Part shown: positions 54,468 to 63,869 of the stretch, piece after piece
How the letters are laid out: the number at the start of each line of letters is the position of its first letter
Numbering within the stretch: position 1 is the first letter of the stretch
DNA from: Planctomycetota bacterium
GTDB lineage: Bacteria; Planctomycetota; UBA1135; GCA-002686595
Length of the DNA stretch: 64,000 nucleotides
Direction of reading: 5' to 3'
NCBI GenBank assembly: GCA_029259635.1
Contig: JAJDEU010000035.1
Coordinates: forward strand, 24,940 to 88,939
The notes under the pieces: generated by a model
What the model was told of the DNA's origin: nothing
Databases searched by the model: none
Seen by the model: the letters and a program-made list of their open reading frames with translations, nothing else
Translations under genes and position numbers: made by a program

Positions 54468-55871
54468 GTGGAGATCCCGATTGGAATAAAGCGACTGGCG
54501 ATTGGCGCGACCCTCATAGCGGGCGCGTGCGCTGATATTGGAACGACTCCCTCTTCGGAGGTGCGCTCGGTCGTCTGGATCGAAGTCGATACTCTGCGAG
54601 CCGATGCGCTAGGTTGTTATGGGAGCGCGGCGCGGGGTGAGGCGGGCGAGCTTCCGTCGCCGGTGATCGACGGGCTGGCGACAGAGGGCGTTCTGTTCGA
54701 ACGCGCCTACAGCGCCGCGCCGTGGACAGTGCCGAGCTTCGTGACTCAGTTGACCGGAGAGTGGCCGTTCGAGCACGGCGCGATTCGGCTCCTCAAGCCC
54801 ATCGCGAATGACGGTCCGACGCTGCCCGAGTTCTTTCGCCGAGCGGGTTGGCGTACGGCGTGTGTGATGACGAACTACGTCGTGCAAGAGAAGTTCGGCT
54901 TCGACCGCGGATTCGAGGTCTGGGATGAGAGCTTGTCCGAGACGGGACCGGAGGGATCTTCGGGTGAGGCCGCCGCGCATCGACTGCTGGAAGTTACCGA
55001 TCAACTCTTGGAGCGTCCGGGCGAGGGCTTGTTCCTACTGCTGTTTTTGTTCGAGCCGCACTGGCGCTACGAGCTCCAGCCGGGGCTCGGGTTCGGGGGC
55101 GAGCCCGGCGAACTGGCATCGAGCGAGAGCCTGCCCGAGCTGCGCGCGCGTCGCGGTGAGCTCTCCGATTCGGAGATCGCGAAGCTGCGCAGTCTCTACC
55201 AGAGCGAGGTCGCCGGAGTCGACCGCGCCATCGGAGTCTTTCTCGACGGACTGCGCGAACGCGAGCTGCTGGACGAAGCGCTGGTTGTGTTCACCGCCGA
55301 CCACGGCGAAGAGATCATGGACCGCGGCTGGATCGGGCACACGCGCAGCCTGTACGACGAGCTCGTTCGCGTTCCCTTAATCCTGCGCTTGCCGGAATCG
55401 CTTTCGTCGAATCGCTTGGGCGTGCGCATCGATTCGGCGGTGAGCCAGATCGACCTCGGCGCGACAATTCTCGAGCTGATGGGCGTGAGTGGCGAGCTCG
55501 GCGAGAGCCGCTCTTTCGCAGACACCGTTCTAACCGGGGAGCGGCCTGCCCGTCGCTATCTCTACCTCCACACCGATTTCGACCCGCCCCTTCGCTCACC
55601 AGCCAATCTCGAAAAAGTGGCGCGCCAGTGGGGCGTGGTGGACGCTCTCGAAAACGACAAGTGGATCGTGGATCGACACCCGGATCGGGAAGCGGGCGGC
55701 GAACCGGCGACGGAGTGGTTCTCGCTGGAGCAGGACCCGCTCGAACGGCACGATCTGTCGGAGAGCCAGCCGATTCCCGATCGATTCTTTACGCTACCCG
55801 CTCTGGATCCGTCCGTTCCGAGTGCGGAGCTCGCGCTCGATCCCACGGCCAATGACTCTCGCGATGAATAG
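54468..55871 (+). CDS. Sulfatase-fold lipoprotein lacking the formylglycine motif
   Basis: 467 residues from GTG 54468. The lipoprotein signal ends ATLIAGAC. Metal-site motifs: VWIEVDTLRADALG and VVFTADHGEEIMDRG. Nucleophile region: SAAPWTVPSFVTQLTGEWP, with Thr where sulfatases have Cys/Ser and no Arg two residues after Pro-Ser. Members of this family can act as phosphoethanolamine- or other phospho-transferases or as phosphodiesterases. The gene overlaps the next sulfatase-like gene by 8 bases and both lie immediately upstream of lpxK and an lpxL-type gene, hinting at a role in LPS or envelope lipid modification. Confidence 0.85.
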   Translation: MEIPIGIKRLAIGATLIAGACADIGTTPSSEVRSVVWIEVDTLRADALGCYGSAARGEAGELPSPVIDGLATEGVLFERAYSAAPWTVPSFVTQLTGEWPFEHGAIRLLKPIANDGPTLPEFFRRAGWRTACVMTNYVVQEKFGFDRGFEVWDESLSETGPEGSSGEAAAHRLLEVTDQLLERPGEGLFLLLFLFEPHWRYELQPGLGFGGEPGELASSESLPELRARRGELSDSEIAKLRSLYQSEVAGVDRAIGVFLDGLRERELLDEALVVFTADHGEEIMDRGWIGHTRSLYDELVRVPLILRLPESLSSNRLGVRIDSAVSQIDLGATILELMGVSGELGESRSFADTVLTGERPARRYLYLHTDFDPPLRSPANLEKVARQWGVVDALENDKWIVDRHPDREAGGEPATEWFSLEQDPLERHDLSESQPIPDRFFTLPALDPSVPSAELALDPTANDSRDE

Positions 55872-57381
55872 CTCTCAACGACTGGTTCTCTGCCTAGCGC
55901 TCGTGGCTTGTGCGAGCTGCGAGCCGGGCTCGAGTTCGGAGCGACCCAATGTCGTCCTCGTCGTCGTCGATACTCTGCGGGCCGACCATATGAGCTTGCA
56001 CGGTTATGAGCGCCCGACGACACCTCGGCTCGACGCCTTTGCGGCCGAGAGCGCCGTCGTCTTTGAGCAAGCCCGTTCCGCAGCGCCCTGGACGAAACCC
56101 AGCGTCGCTTCGATCTTCACGGGCCTCGACTCGCGCCAACACCGCGTGTTGCGCCACATCGATTCGCTGCACTCCTCCTTCCGAACCCTCGCGCAGACCT
56201 TTGGCGAGAACGGTTGGCAGACGCACGGGATTCAATCCAACCCGTACCTCATGTCGGTCTTTGGTTTCGAGAAGGGCTTCATTGACTACAAGGATGAATT
56301 AGCCTCTCAAGTCGAAGGGGGCACAATCGCGCGCTACAACTTCTCCACAGGCGAGCGTATCAACGAGCTAGCGTTCGACTGGGTGGATCGTCGAACGGGC
56401 GACGCTCCCTTCTTTCTCTACGTTCATCACTACGAACCGCATCACATGTACCTCGCCGAGGAACCGGCGTTTATGCCCGCTGCGGATGCGCTGCCCGAAC
56501 CGGCGCGTCGTGAGTTGTTAGCGAGTCTCAAGATGGACGAGCTGATGGGCGGAAAAGCGGAAGGCACGCCGGAGGACGTCGCCTATCTCGCGGCGCGCTA
56601 TGACTCCGAAGTGCTCCTGCAGGATCGGTTGATCGGAGAGTTGCTCGACGGTTTGCGCTCGCGCGGACTTCTTGAAAATTCCGTGGTGGTCATCACGGCC
56701 GACCACGGCGAAGAGTTTCTCGAGCACGGCGATTTTTCGCATCAGAACTACAAGCTCTTTGACGAGCTGTTGCATGTTCCGCTTCTGATCTCCGCGCCGG
56801 GTATTGAACCGACACGACGAGAGGACGGTGTGGGGCTCGTCGATTTGGGAAAAACTCTGCTGGGGTTGTGCGGGCTCGAAAGCGCTCCGTTCCCCGGAGA
56901 TTCGTTTGCCTCGGCGGTGCGAGGCACCGCTCCCGATGACTCCGATAAAGGAGTTGTCGCCTACGGAATGTTGCCCGAAGTTGGCGGGCTCTCTCGGAGT
57001 GCACAGGCGACGGAGAGTTTGGTGATGGGCCGCTGGAAGCTCATCCGGAATGTGAGAGCCAAAACTTCGATGTTGTTCGATCTCGAAGCGGATCCTGGTG
57101 AAGAACATGACCTCGCGGAGCAGGAACCGGAGAAGGTCCTTCAGCTTGAGCAGCAGCTGGCGGGTTATCTGGATTCGCGGGGAGGGATTGGGCCTCCGCT
57201 CGCACCGGAATCGCCGGAATTGCTTCGGCGACGCGCGGCCGCCGAGCGGGAACTGGAGAACGAGCTCAAAGACCTCGGATACCTGGGTGAGGATGAGGAC
57301 AGTGAGCTCGTTCCTCTTGAGCCCGATCCGGCCGAGGCCGACTCTCTCGAGTTAATTTCGAGCGAGACGGACGGCGAGTAA
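55864..57381 (+). CDS. Sulfatase-fold lipoprotein lacking the formylglycine motif (tandem copy)
   Basis: 505 residues from ATG 55864 (ATG 55852 is an alternative), lipobox LVACASC. Metal motifs VVVVDTLRADHMSLHG and VVITADHGEEFLEHGDFSHQN; nucleophile region SAAPWTKPSVASIFTGLDS with Thr instead of Cys/Ser. The C-terminus carries an acidic extension after LKDLGYLGEDED, a motif close to the LRDLGYVE end of the 20711-22138 protein. It overlaps the upstream paralogue and precedes lpxK by 8 bases, so it is probably in one operon with the lipid A genes. Confidence 0.85.
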   Translation: MNSSQRLVLCLALVACASCEPGSSSERPNVVLVVVDTLRADHMSLHGYERPTTPRLDAFAAESAVVFEQARSAAPWTKPSVASIFTGLDSRQHRVLRHIDSLHSSFRTLAQTFGENGWQTHGIQSNPYLMSVFGFEKGFIDYKDELASQVEGGTIARYNFSTGERINELAFDWVDRRTGDAPFFLYVHHYEPHHMYLAEEPAFMPAADALPEPARRELLASLKMDELMGGKAEGTPEDVAYLAARYDSEVLLQDRLIGELLDGLRSRGLLENSVVVITADHGEEFLEHGDFSHQNYKLFDELLHVPLLISAPGIEPTRREDGVGLVDLGKTLLGLCGLESAPFPGDSFASAVRGTAPDDSDKGVVAYGMLPEVGGLSRSAQATESLVMGRWKLIRNVRAKTSMLFDLEADPGEEHDLAEQEPEKVLQLEQQLAGYLDSRGGIGPPLAPESPELLRRRAAAERELENELKDLGYLGEDEDSELVPLEPDPAEADSLELISSETDGE

Positions 57382-57389
57382 CGAATGCG

Positions 57390-58481
57390 ATGAGTAGTTC
57401 GAGGAGGCGCATGGAGGATCGGCTGGCGGAGCGCGGCGGACCGGTCGAGTTGCTTCGCGTGCCGGCGGCGCTCTTTGGTACGGTCGCCAGCCTCCGCTCC
57501 AAGCTCTACGACCGCGGCTGGTTGCCGCACGAGAGGCTCGGAGTGCCCGTGATCTGCATCGGGAATCTGAGCGTCGGCGGAACGGGCAAGACGCCGATGG
57601 TGGTTTGGGTGACGCGCGCGCTGCAAGAGCGCGGCCGACGTCCCGGACTTCTGTCGCGCGGGTACGGCGCCGATGCGGGGGCGCGGAATGACGAGGCACT
57701 CGAACTCGAACGTCTGCTGCCGGGAGTTCCGCACGTTCAAGAACCCGATCGCGTGGCCGGGGGGCGCCAACTCGAAGAGCTCGGTGTCGACGTGATCGTG
57801 ATGGACGACGGCTTTCAGCACCGACGGCTGGACCGCGATCTCGACCTTGTGCTTGTCGACGCGACTCGACCCTGGGGCGTGCCTTATCCCGAGCGCGGCG
57901 GCGCTCCGGTCTGTGCGACTCTGCCCCGTGGCTTTTTGCGCGAGGGTCCGGCCGCGCTCGCTCGCGCCAGCGCCATCGTGATCACGCGCGCGGATCAAAC
58001 GACACCGGAGCGACTTGAAGCGCTGCGAGCGGAGCTCGAGAGTCGCGCGCCCGGCGTGCCGATCGTCGAGACGACTCACAGGCCCGCCAAGCTGCGAGCG
58101 GTTCGCGGACCGGAGCTCGACCTGGACGGGCTGCGAGGTCGCGAGATCGACCTCTTCAGTGCCATCGGAAATCCGGCGGCTTTTGAAACGAGCGCTCGTG
58201 CGCTGGGCGCGGAGGTTATCGAGCACCGACGCTTCCCCGATCATCACCTCTATCGCGCGGAGGACCTCGCCGGCCTGGGCTCGGATCGACCGGTGCTCAC
58301 TACGGCCAAGGACATCGTGAAGTGCGAAGGACTTGTCGACCACTGGTCCGAGCTCATTGTGCTCGAGGTCGAGTTGGTTCCCGGGCGAGGCGCGGCCGTA
58401 CTCGACGCGATGTTCGATTCGCTGAACCCAGGACTGGCCGAGCGGAAACGCGACGCGATCCACGCAGGACTTAATGGCTAA
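57390..58481 (+). CDS. lpxK: Tetraacyldisaccharide 4'-kinase
   Basis: Phosphorylates the 4' position of the tetraacyldisaccharide lipid A precursor at the inner membrane; 363 residues. PVICIGNLSVGGTGKTPMV contains the P-loop, RRPGLLSRGYG follows, and VIVMDDGFQHRRLDRDLDLVLVDATRPWG is the LpxK signature with the catalytic Asp region. The start is uncertain by a few codons (a second Met is at residue 8). The stop overlaps the next gene by 8 bases. Its presence shows the organism makes lipid A. Confidence 0.94.
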   Translation: MSSSRRRMEDRLAERGGPVELLRVPAALFGTVASLRSKLYDRGWLPHERLGVPVICIGNLSVGGTGKTPMVVWVTRALQERGRRPGLLSRGYGADAGARNDEALELERLLPGVPHVQEPDRVAGGRQLEELGVDVIVMDDGFQHRRLDRDLDLVLVDATRPWGVPYPERGGAPVCATLPRGFLREGPAALARASAIVITRADQTTPERLEALRAELESRAPGVPIVETTHRPAKLRAVRGPELDLDGLRGREIDLFSAIGNPAAFETSARALGAEVIEHRRFPDHHLYRAEDLAGLGSDRPVLTTAKDIVKCEGLVDHWSELIVLEVELVPGRGAAVLDAMFDSLNPGLAERKRDAIHAGLNG

Positions 58482-59493
58482 GGACGAAATCACCGAGTGG
58501 CCGGTGCCGTGGGAGGCCGTCGAAGGCAACAAGAACGGCATCGTCGAGCACGTCTCCTATGGAGCGTTGCGCGCTTTCATGGCTGTCTTCTCACGCCTGC
58601 CCGACGGCGCAGTCAATCTGTCCTTGGCCGCGATCGCGCGCTTGGCTTACCTGCTCTCGAAGGAGCGAACTCGTGCGGCTAAAGAGTTCCTCGACCAGGC
58701 CATGGGGCCGGGCCTCTCCAGCGCCGAGCTCGACCGGCGCGTCCTGCACGCCTACCGACACTTCTTTCGCATCATCTATGAGACCGAGGTGATGCACCGG
58801 CACATCTCGCTCGAAAACATCCGAGACAACTTCGAGATTGAGATGTGCGATGAAGCGCGCGAGCTGGCGGATTCGGGCACCGGCTGTGTCTTGATTTCGC
58901 CACACCTCGGAAACTGGGAAGCCGCGATCGTGATCATTCCACACATCGGTTTCTCTCCGCTCTACGCCGTCGCGCGGCCGCCGCGGAACCGGCCCATGTC
59001 GATCGCCGCACAAAGACAGCGCGAGCGCTTCGGCGCGCGCATTCTCCACCGCAACGGCGCGATGAAGAGCCTGCCCACGATTCTCCGCGCGGGCGGCTCG
59101 GTGGGGCTCTTGCTCGATCAGCGCGGCCGCGGCCGCAGCGTCTTGGCCCCGTACTTTGGTCGGCCCGCGCTCTGCGACCGCTCGGTCGGCGTGCTCCTCC
59201 GGCGGCTCTCCGCGCCGGTCCTGTTTCTCTCCTGCACGATGACCGAGCGCCCTTTCCACTATCGACTGAGCGTCGACCGCGTGCTCCAACCGGACACGTT
59301 GACGGGACTCTCACCGATCGGCGTCGCCACGGCCGTCAACCGCGGCATGGAGGAGCTCGTTCTCCGCGCGCCCGACGAGTACTTCTGGCTCCACGACCGC
59401 TATCGCAAAGCGCCGCTTGAGTTCCCGCCGGACTGGTCGGTGGAGCCCGAAGCTTTAAAGATCTTCGAGAGTCTTGAGGGGACTCGCGGCTGA
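58474..59493 (+). CDS. Lipid A biosynthesis acyltransferase (LpxL/HtrB type)
   Basis: 339 residues of the LPLAT superfamily. The catalytic H-x4-E motif is in LISPHLGNWEAAI at about residue 150; GGSVGLLLDQRGRGRSV and APVLFLSC are the following blocks, and FWLHDRYRKAP near the end matches the (W)xHxR(W/F)K motif of LpxL/LpxM. An N-terminal hydrophobic stretch anchors it at the inner membrane. It adds a secondary acyl chain to lipid A. The ATG lies inside the lpxK end, so expression is coupled. LpxL versus LpxM position cannot be decided from sequence. Confidence 0.9.
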   Translation: MAKDEITEWPVPWEAVEGNKNGIVEHVSYGALRAFMAVFSRLPDGAVNLSLAAIARLAYLLSKERTRAAKEFLDQAMGPGLSSAELDRRVLHAYRHFFRIIYETEVMHRHISLENIRDNFEIEMCDEARELADSGTGCVLISPHLGNWEAAIVIIPHIGFSPLYAVARPPRNRPMSIAAQRQRERFGARILHRNGAMKSLPTILRAGGSVGLLLDQRGRGRSVLAPYFGRPALCDRSVGVLLRRLSAPVLFLSCTMTERPFHYRLSVDRVLQPDTLTGLSPIGVATAVNRGMEELVLRAPDEYFWLHDRYRKAPLEFPPDWSVEPEALKIFESLEGTRG

Positions 59494-59770
59494 CCCGCCT
59501 TCCTATCAGGTTGCCCTGTGGAGTCTGTGACTTCGGCTCTGGCCTGGCGCTATGGATTCGGGTGAGCGTGAGCGGATCGCGCCACCGGCCTTTATTTTCG
59601 AGGACCGCGGCCATCCGGCGCCCTTGCGCTCTATCTAGCGCGATTGAGTCGCTATCATGGCGGCCTCCGAGATCGGGCGACTGGCCGCTAGCTCGCTCGC
59701 TCTCCAAGCGCGAAAAGCGCTCGACCCCTCTCCCCGTCCTCCGAACGCTCAGCGACCCCCGTTTCGACTC

Positions 59771-60718
59771 ATGATCATTGTTACAGGCGGAGCCGGATTC
59801 ATCGGCAGTAACCTCGTTCGAGGACTCAATCGGCGCGGCATCACCGACATCGTCGTGGTGGACGACCTCGAGATCGGCGACAAGCACCGAAACCTCAACA
59901 GCCTTGAGTTCACCGACTACATCGATCGGCGTGAGTTTCTGGAGCGCTTGGATGAGCTGGGCCCGATCGAGACGATCTTTCACCAAGGCGCCTGCTCGGA
60001 CACGATGGAGTCGGACGGGCGCTTCATGCTCTCGGTCAACTACGAGTTCAGCAAGGCGCTGCTCGACTACTCCCTCGCGCGGGGGACACGCTTTATCTAC
60101 GCGTCTTCCGCATCCGTCTACGGCAACGGGGACGACGGCTTTCGCGAGTCTTCCGAGTGCGAGTACCCGCTCAACGTGTACGCCTACTCCAAGTTCCTGT
60201 TCGACCGCTGGGTCCGCCAGGCGACGGCGGACGCCAAATCCCAAGTCGTCGGGTTGCGCTACTTCAACGTCTACGGTCCGCAAGAGAACCACAAGGGGCG
60301 CATGGCCTCGGTGATCTTTCACTTCCACAATCAGATTCAGGACGGCGGCGCGATGAAGCTGTTCGAAGGCAGCGAGGATTTCCGGCGTGACTTCATCTAT
60401 GTGGACGATGTCGTCGACGTGAACCTGTTCTTCCTCGACAACGAGTCGAAGAGCGGCATTTTCAACTGTGGAACGGGCAAGGCGGAGAGCTTCTTGGCGC
60501 TCGCCGAAGCCGTGCAGAAGCGCTACGAAGGCTCGACCATCGAGCGCGTTGCCTTTCCCGAGTCCCTGGTCGGCAAGTACCAGGCCTACACCGAGGCCGA
60601 CATGTCCGCACTGCGCGCGGCGGGCTACTCCGCCGAGTTCTCCTCACTCGAAAAGGGAGTGGCCGCTTACGCCGACGTCTTGTGCAAGAGCGACGGATTT
60701 CTTCGGGGGCCGGCATGA
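59771..60718 (+). CDS. hldD: ADP-L-glycero-D-manno-heptose 6-epimerase
   Basis: Last step in making ADP-L,D-heptose for the LPS core. 315 residues, an extended SDR: TGGAGFIGSN at the N-terminus, the catalytic ASSASVYG...YAYSKFLFD (Tyr-x3-Lys), and heptose-epimerase-type regions IETIFHQGACSDTME, YFNVYGPQENHKGRMASV and FRRDFIYVDDVVDVN. ATG 59771 is the family start. The 277 bases upstream hold no gene and probably the promoter of the hldD-hldE segment. The stop overlaps the hldE start (ATGA). Confidence 0.96.
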   Translation: MIIVTGGAGFIGSNLVRGLNRRGITDIVVVDDLEIGDKHRNLNSLEFTDYIDRREFLERLDELGPIETIFHQGACSDTMESDGRFMLSVNYEFSKALLDYSLARGTRFIYASSASVYGNGDDGFRESSECEYPLNVYAYSKFLFDRWVRQATADAKSQVVGLRYFNVYGPQENHKGRMASVIFHFHNQIQDGGAMKLFEGSEDFRRDFIYVDDVVDVNLFFLDNESKSGIFNCGTGKAESFLALAEAVQKRYEGSTIERVAFPESLVGKYQAYTEADMSALRAAGYSAEFSSLEKGVAAYADVLCKSDGFLRGPA

Positions 60719-62190
60719 GCGACCACGAGCTGATTGAAGTCATCGACAAGCTGACAACGCCGCGCATCTTGATCGTGGGAGATCTGATTCTCGACTCCTA
60801 CTTGACCGGCGACGTCGAGCGGATCTCGCCGGAAGCGCCGATCCCCGTCTTGCGCGCTCGCCACTCCGAGGATCGCCTGGGCGGAGCGGGCAACGTGGCG
60901 GTCAACCTCTGCTCGATGGAAGCGGAGGTCGAGGTGCTCGGCGTGGTGGGCGAAGATGAGGCCGGGAGTCAGTTGCTCGCTCTCCTCAAGGCCGCGGGCG
61001 TGGACGTCAGCGGATGTGTCATCGACCCCGGTCGGCCGACGACGAAGAAGACGCGCATGGTCAGCGGCGTGCAACAGGTTCTGCGCGTGGACTGGGAAGA
61101 GGCGGACTCGCTCGACAGCGCGCACACGAACTCCATGCTCGACGGGCTCGAGGCGCGCATCGCGCGCGCGGGTGCCGTAATTCTGTCGGACTACGGAAAG
61201 GGCGCTCTCTCGATTGTCGGCGTGGAAAAGATCATTCGGGTTGCGCGCGCGGCTGCCGTGCCGGTACTCGTCGATCCGAAGGGCCGCGACTACTCGCTCT
61301 ATCGCGGCGCGACTCTGGTGACGCCCAATCGTAAAGAGGCGGAAGAAGCGCTCGGTCACCCGATCGAGAGCCTCGATCAGCTGCCGGACTGCGCGAGAGA
61401 GCTCATCGCGGTTGCCGATCTTGGTGCGGCGGTGATCACGCTCGGCCCGGACGGCATCTACCACTTCGAGAAGGACGGCGACTCCGGTCGCGTTCCGACG
61501 GTTGCGCGCCAGGTATTCGATGTGACCGGCGCTGGCGACACGGTGATCTCGCTGCTCGCACTCGCGCTGGCCGCCGGCGAACCCCTGCGCAATGCCGTCA
61601 AGCTGGCCAACACGGCGGCGGGAATTGTCGTCGGACGTCGCGGTGCGTCCTCGGTGACGCGCGCGGAACTAAAGGCAGCGCTCGGACAAGAGCTGCGCCA
61701 GACGGGCAAGGTCGTCAATCGCGAGGAGCTGACTCTGCTGCTCGCGGAGTGGCGGCGCAGCGGGCTTCGGGTCGCCTTCACCAACGGCTGCTTTGACGTC
61801 TTACACCGCGGGCACGTGGAGTATCTGCGTTACGCGCGCTCGAAGGCCGACGTTCTGATCGTCGGAATCAACGACGACGCAAGTGTGCGACGTCTGAAAG
61901 GCGAGACGCGGCCGGTCAATGGAATCAAGGACCGGATGCACGTCTTGGCTGCGCTCGAGATGGTGGACGCGGTCGTCTCCTTCGGTGAGGACACGCCGAA
62001 AGAGATCATCGAGTTCGTCACGCCGGACGCCCTGATCAAGGGCGAAGACTGGGCCGAAAAGGGAGTCGTCGGGCGCGAGTGGGTCGAGCAACACGGCGGC
62101 AAGGTGCACCTCGCTCCGTTGCTCGCGGGGCGCTCTTCCACCGCCATCATCGAACGCATTCAAGATTCGGGCGCGAAGACGAGCCGCTGA
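60715..62190 (+). CDS. hldE: Bifunctional heptose 7-phosphate kinase / heptose 1-phosphate adenylyltransferase
   Basis: 491 residues. Residues about 1-325 are a ribokinase-type kinase (LGGAGNVAVNLCSM, AVILSDYGKGAL, DVTGAGDTVISLLALALAAG with the catalytic GAGD). Residues about 345-485 are a cytidylyltransferase-like domain (FTNGCFDVLHRGHVEYLRYAR with the HxGH motif and a C-terminal STAIIERI). It makes D-glycero-beta-D-manno-heptose 1,7-bisphosphate and, after phosphatase action, ADP-heptose, which HldD then epimerises. GmhA and GmhB are not in the window. The start overlaps hldD and the stop overlaps the radical SAM gene. Confidence 0.96.
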   Translation: MSDHELIEVIDKLTTPRILIVGDLILDSYLTGDVERISPEAPIPVLRARHSEDRLGGAGNVAVNLCSMEAEVEVLGVVGEDEAGSQLLALLKAAGVDVSGCVIDPGRPTTKKTRMVSGVQQVLRVDWEEADSLDSAHTNSMLDGLEARIARAGAVILSDYGKGALSIVGVEKIIRVARAAAVPVLVDPKGRDYSLYRGATLVTPNRKEAEEALGHPIESLDQLPDCARELIAVADLGAAVITLGPDGIYHFEKDGDSGRVPTVARQVFDVTGAGDTVISLLALALAAGEPLRNAVKLANTAAGIVVGRRGASSVTRAELKAALGQELRQTGKVVNREELTLLLAEWRRSGLRVAFTNGCFDVLHRGHVEYLRYARSKADVLIVGINDDASVRRLKGETRPVNGIKDRMHVLAALEMVDAVVSFGEDTPKEIIEFVTPDALIKGEDWAEKGVVGREWVEQHGGKVHLAPLLAGRSSTAIIERIQDSGAKTSR

Positions 62191-63863
62191 TGAAGGTGCT
62201 ATTCGTCTATCCCAATCTGTACACGCAGATGGGATTCAACCACGGTTTGGCGTCGCTGTCAGCCAGCTTGAAGGAAGCCGGCCACGAGACGCGGTTGATC
62301 AACCTCAACGAGAACCTCGGCCGGGTTCCCACCGACGATGAGGTCTTTGACGATGCGCTCGAGTGGGGCGCGGGCTTGATCGCCTTCTCGTGTCTCTCCC
62401 AGCAATACGCGCAGGCTCTGCGGCTCGGGCGAGTGCTGCGCGAACGTGCGGCAACCTCAGGCCGCGACTTGCCTCCGATGATCGTCGGCGGAATCCACCC
62501 GACGATGGTGCCGGACGAGGTCATGCGCGATGGCGTCTGGGATCACGTCGGGGTTGGGGAGTGCGAGGATGCACTCGTTCAGCTTGTGGAGAGCCTCGAG
62601 CGCGGGGAACGGCGCGACGATCATCCGAACTTCTTGTGCTGGAAGGGTGGCGAACGACCGAGCGACACGGAGAGCATCGCTCGCGACTTCCGCACGAATC
62701 CCGTGGGGGAGTTTCCGAATTTGGCCGAGCTGCCTTTCCCGGACTACGACCTGTTCGACACGCAGAGCATTCTGAGTGGCAAGCAGGGTTGGGCCGGACT
62801 GCTGACCAGCCGCGGTTGTCCCTATCGCTGTACCTACTGCCTGAATCACCGCATCGTCGATCGCTACAAGGCCGACCTCGGACGCAGTACTGCCGGAATC
62901 GGATTCTTCCGCTTCCGCCGCCCAGAAGACGTCATCGAGGAGATGCGCATCGTCGTTCGCAAGTACGAAGGCGTCGGCACCTTCATTCTCGACGATGACC
63001 TCTTCACGCAGAACGTCGAGCATGCGATTGCGATTTGCGAGGCCTACGAAGCGAGCGAGCTGGACCTGCCCTTGGTCGTCAACTCGCACGTCAAGCGCCT
63101 CGACCCGCGCGTTGCCGAAGCACTCGGCCGTGCCGGTTGCCGAATTCTGAAGCTCGGCATCGAGTCGGGTTCCAAGCGCGTGCGCTTCGAGGTCTTGAAG
63201 CGCCCGATGAGCGACGCGGATATTCTGGAGACGATCGAGTTTTCCGAAGCGTCGGGTCTGCACACCTCCGGCTTCGTGATGCTCGGCCTGCCGACCGAGA
63301 CGCGGGCGGAACGATTCGAGACGGTCGAGCTCCTCGCTCGGTCGGGAATCGGTCGCTTCCGCACCTCGCTGTTCTTTCCCTTTCCGGGAACGGAGAGTCA
63401 TCGCCTTTCGGTGGAGGGTGGATTCGTGAAAGCGGCGGCCGTGAGCTCGCTCACCGACTTCACGAGCTCGAGCTGCCTCGACTTCGGCGCGCCCGAAAAC
63501 CTGGCCATCGCGAAGCTCGCGGCCTGCATGCCCTGGTATGTGAATGCGCGCATGGATCACTACCGCGAAGCCCCCGCGGCCGCTCGCTATCGTCCCCTGG
63601 TTGCGCGGGTGGAGGCGATGAGCCAGGCGGAGTGGGAGGCTTTTCAGCCCGAGCTACGCGAGTTGGACCAAGAGACTTCGGAGGCCGCGACGCGGGCCGG
63701 CGAGCTGCACTACGCGATTCGCTACAACGCCTTCATGGGGGTGCGCTCCGACTTTTTCTTGGCGGAGGAGCGTGGGATGGAGTGGACGACCGCCGCGGCC
63801 AAGCCGGTGCCGGATCCGCTCCACGCGCTCGCACTCTCCGCCGCGGCGGACGAACGTGCCTAG
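62190..63863 (+). CDS. B12-binding-domain radical SAM protein
   Basis: 557 residues. Residues about 1-145 form a B12-binding-like Rossmann domain (MKVLFVYPNLYTQMGFNHGLASLSASLK, IVGGIHPTMVPDEVM, GVGECEDALVQL). The radical SAM core starts at TSRGCPYRCTYCLNH (C-x3-C-x2-C) near residue 205, with FILDDDLFTQN and LKLGIESGSKRVRFEVLKRP. The last 130 residues are helical and of no known type. Overlap with hldE (TGATG) ties it to heptose/LPS production. Class B radical SAM enzymes methylate or rearrange unactivated carbons; the substrate here is unknown. Confidence 0.88.
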   Translation: MKVLFVYPNLYTQMGFNHGLASLSASLKEAGHETRLINLNENLGRVPTDDEVFDDALEWGAGLIAFSCLSQQYAQALRLGRVLRERAATSGRDLPPMIVGGIHPTMVPDEVMRDGVWDHVGVGECEDALVQLVESLERGERRDDHPNFLCWKGGERPSDTESIARDFRTNPVGEFPNLAELPFPDYDLFDTQSILSGKQGWAGLLTSRGCPYRCTYCLNHRIVDRYKADLGRSTAGIGFFRFRRPEDVIEEMRIVVRKYEGVGTFILDDDLFTQNVEHAIAICEAYEASELDLPLVVNSHVKRLDPRVAEALGRAGCRILKLGIESGSKRVRFEVLKRPMSDADILETIEFSEASGLHTSGFVMLGLPTETRAERFETVELLARSGIGRFRTSLFFPFPGTESHRLSVEGGFVKAAAVSSLTDFTSSSCLDFGAPENLAIAKLAACMPWYVNARMDHYREAPAAARYRPLVARVEAMSQAEWEAFQPELRELDQETSEAATRAGELHYAIRYNAFMGVRSDFFLAEERGMEWTTAAAKPVPDPLHALALSAAADERA

Positions 63864-63869
63864 CAGCCT

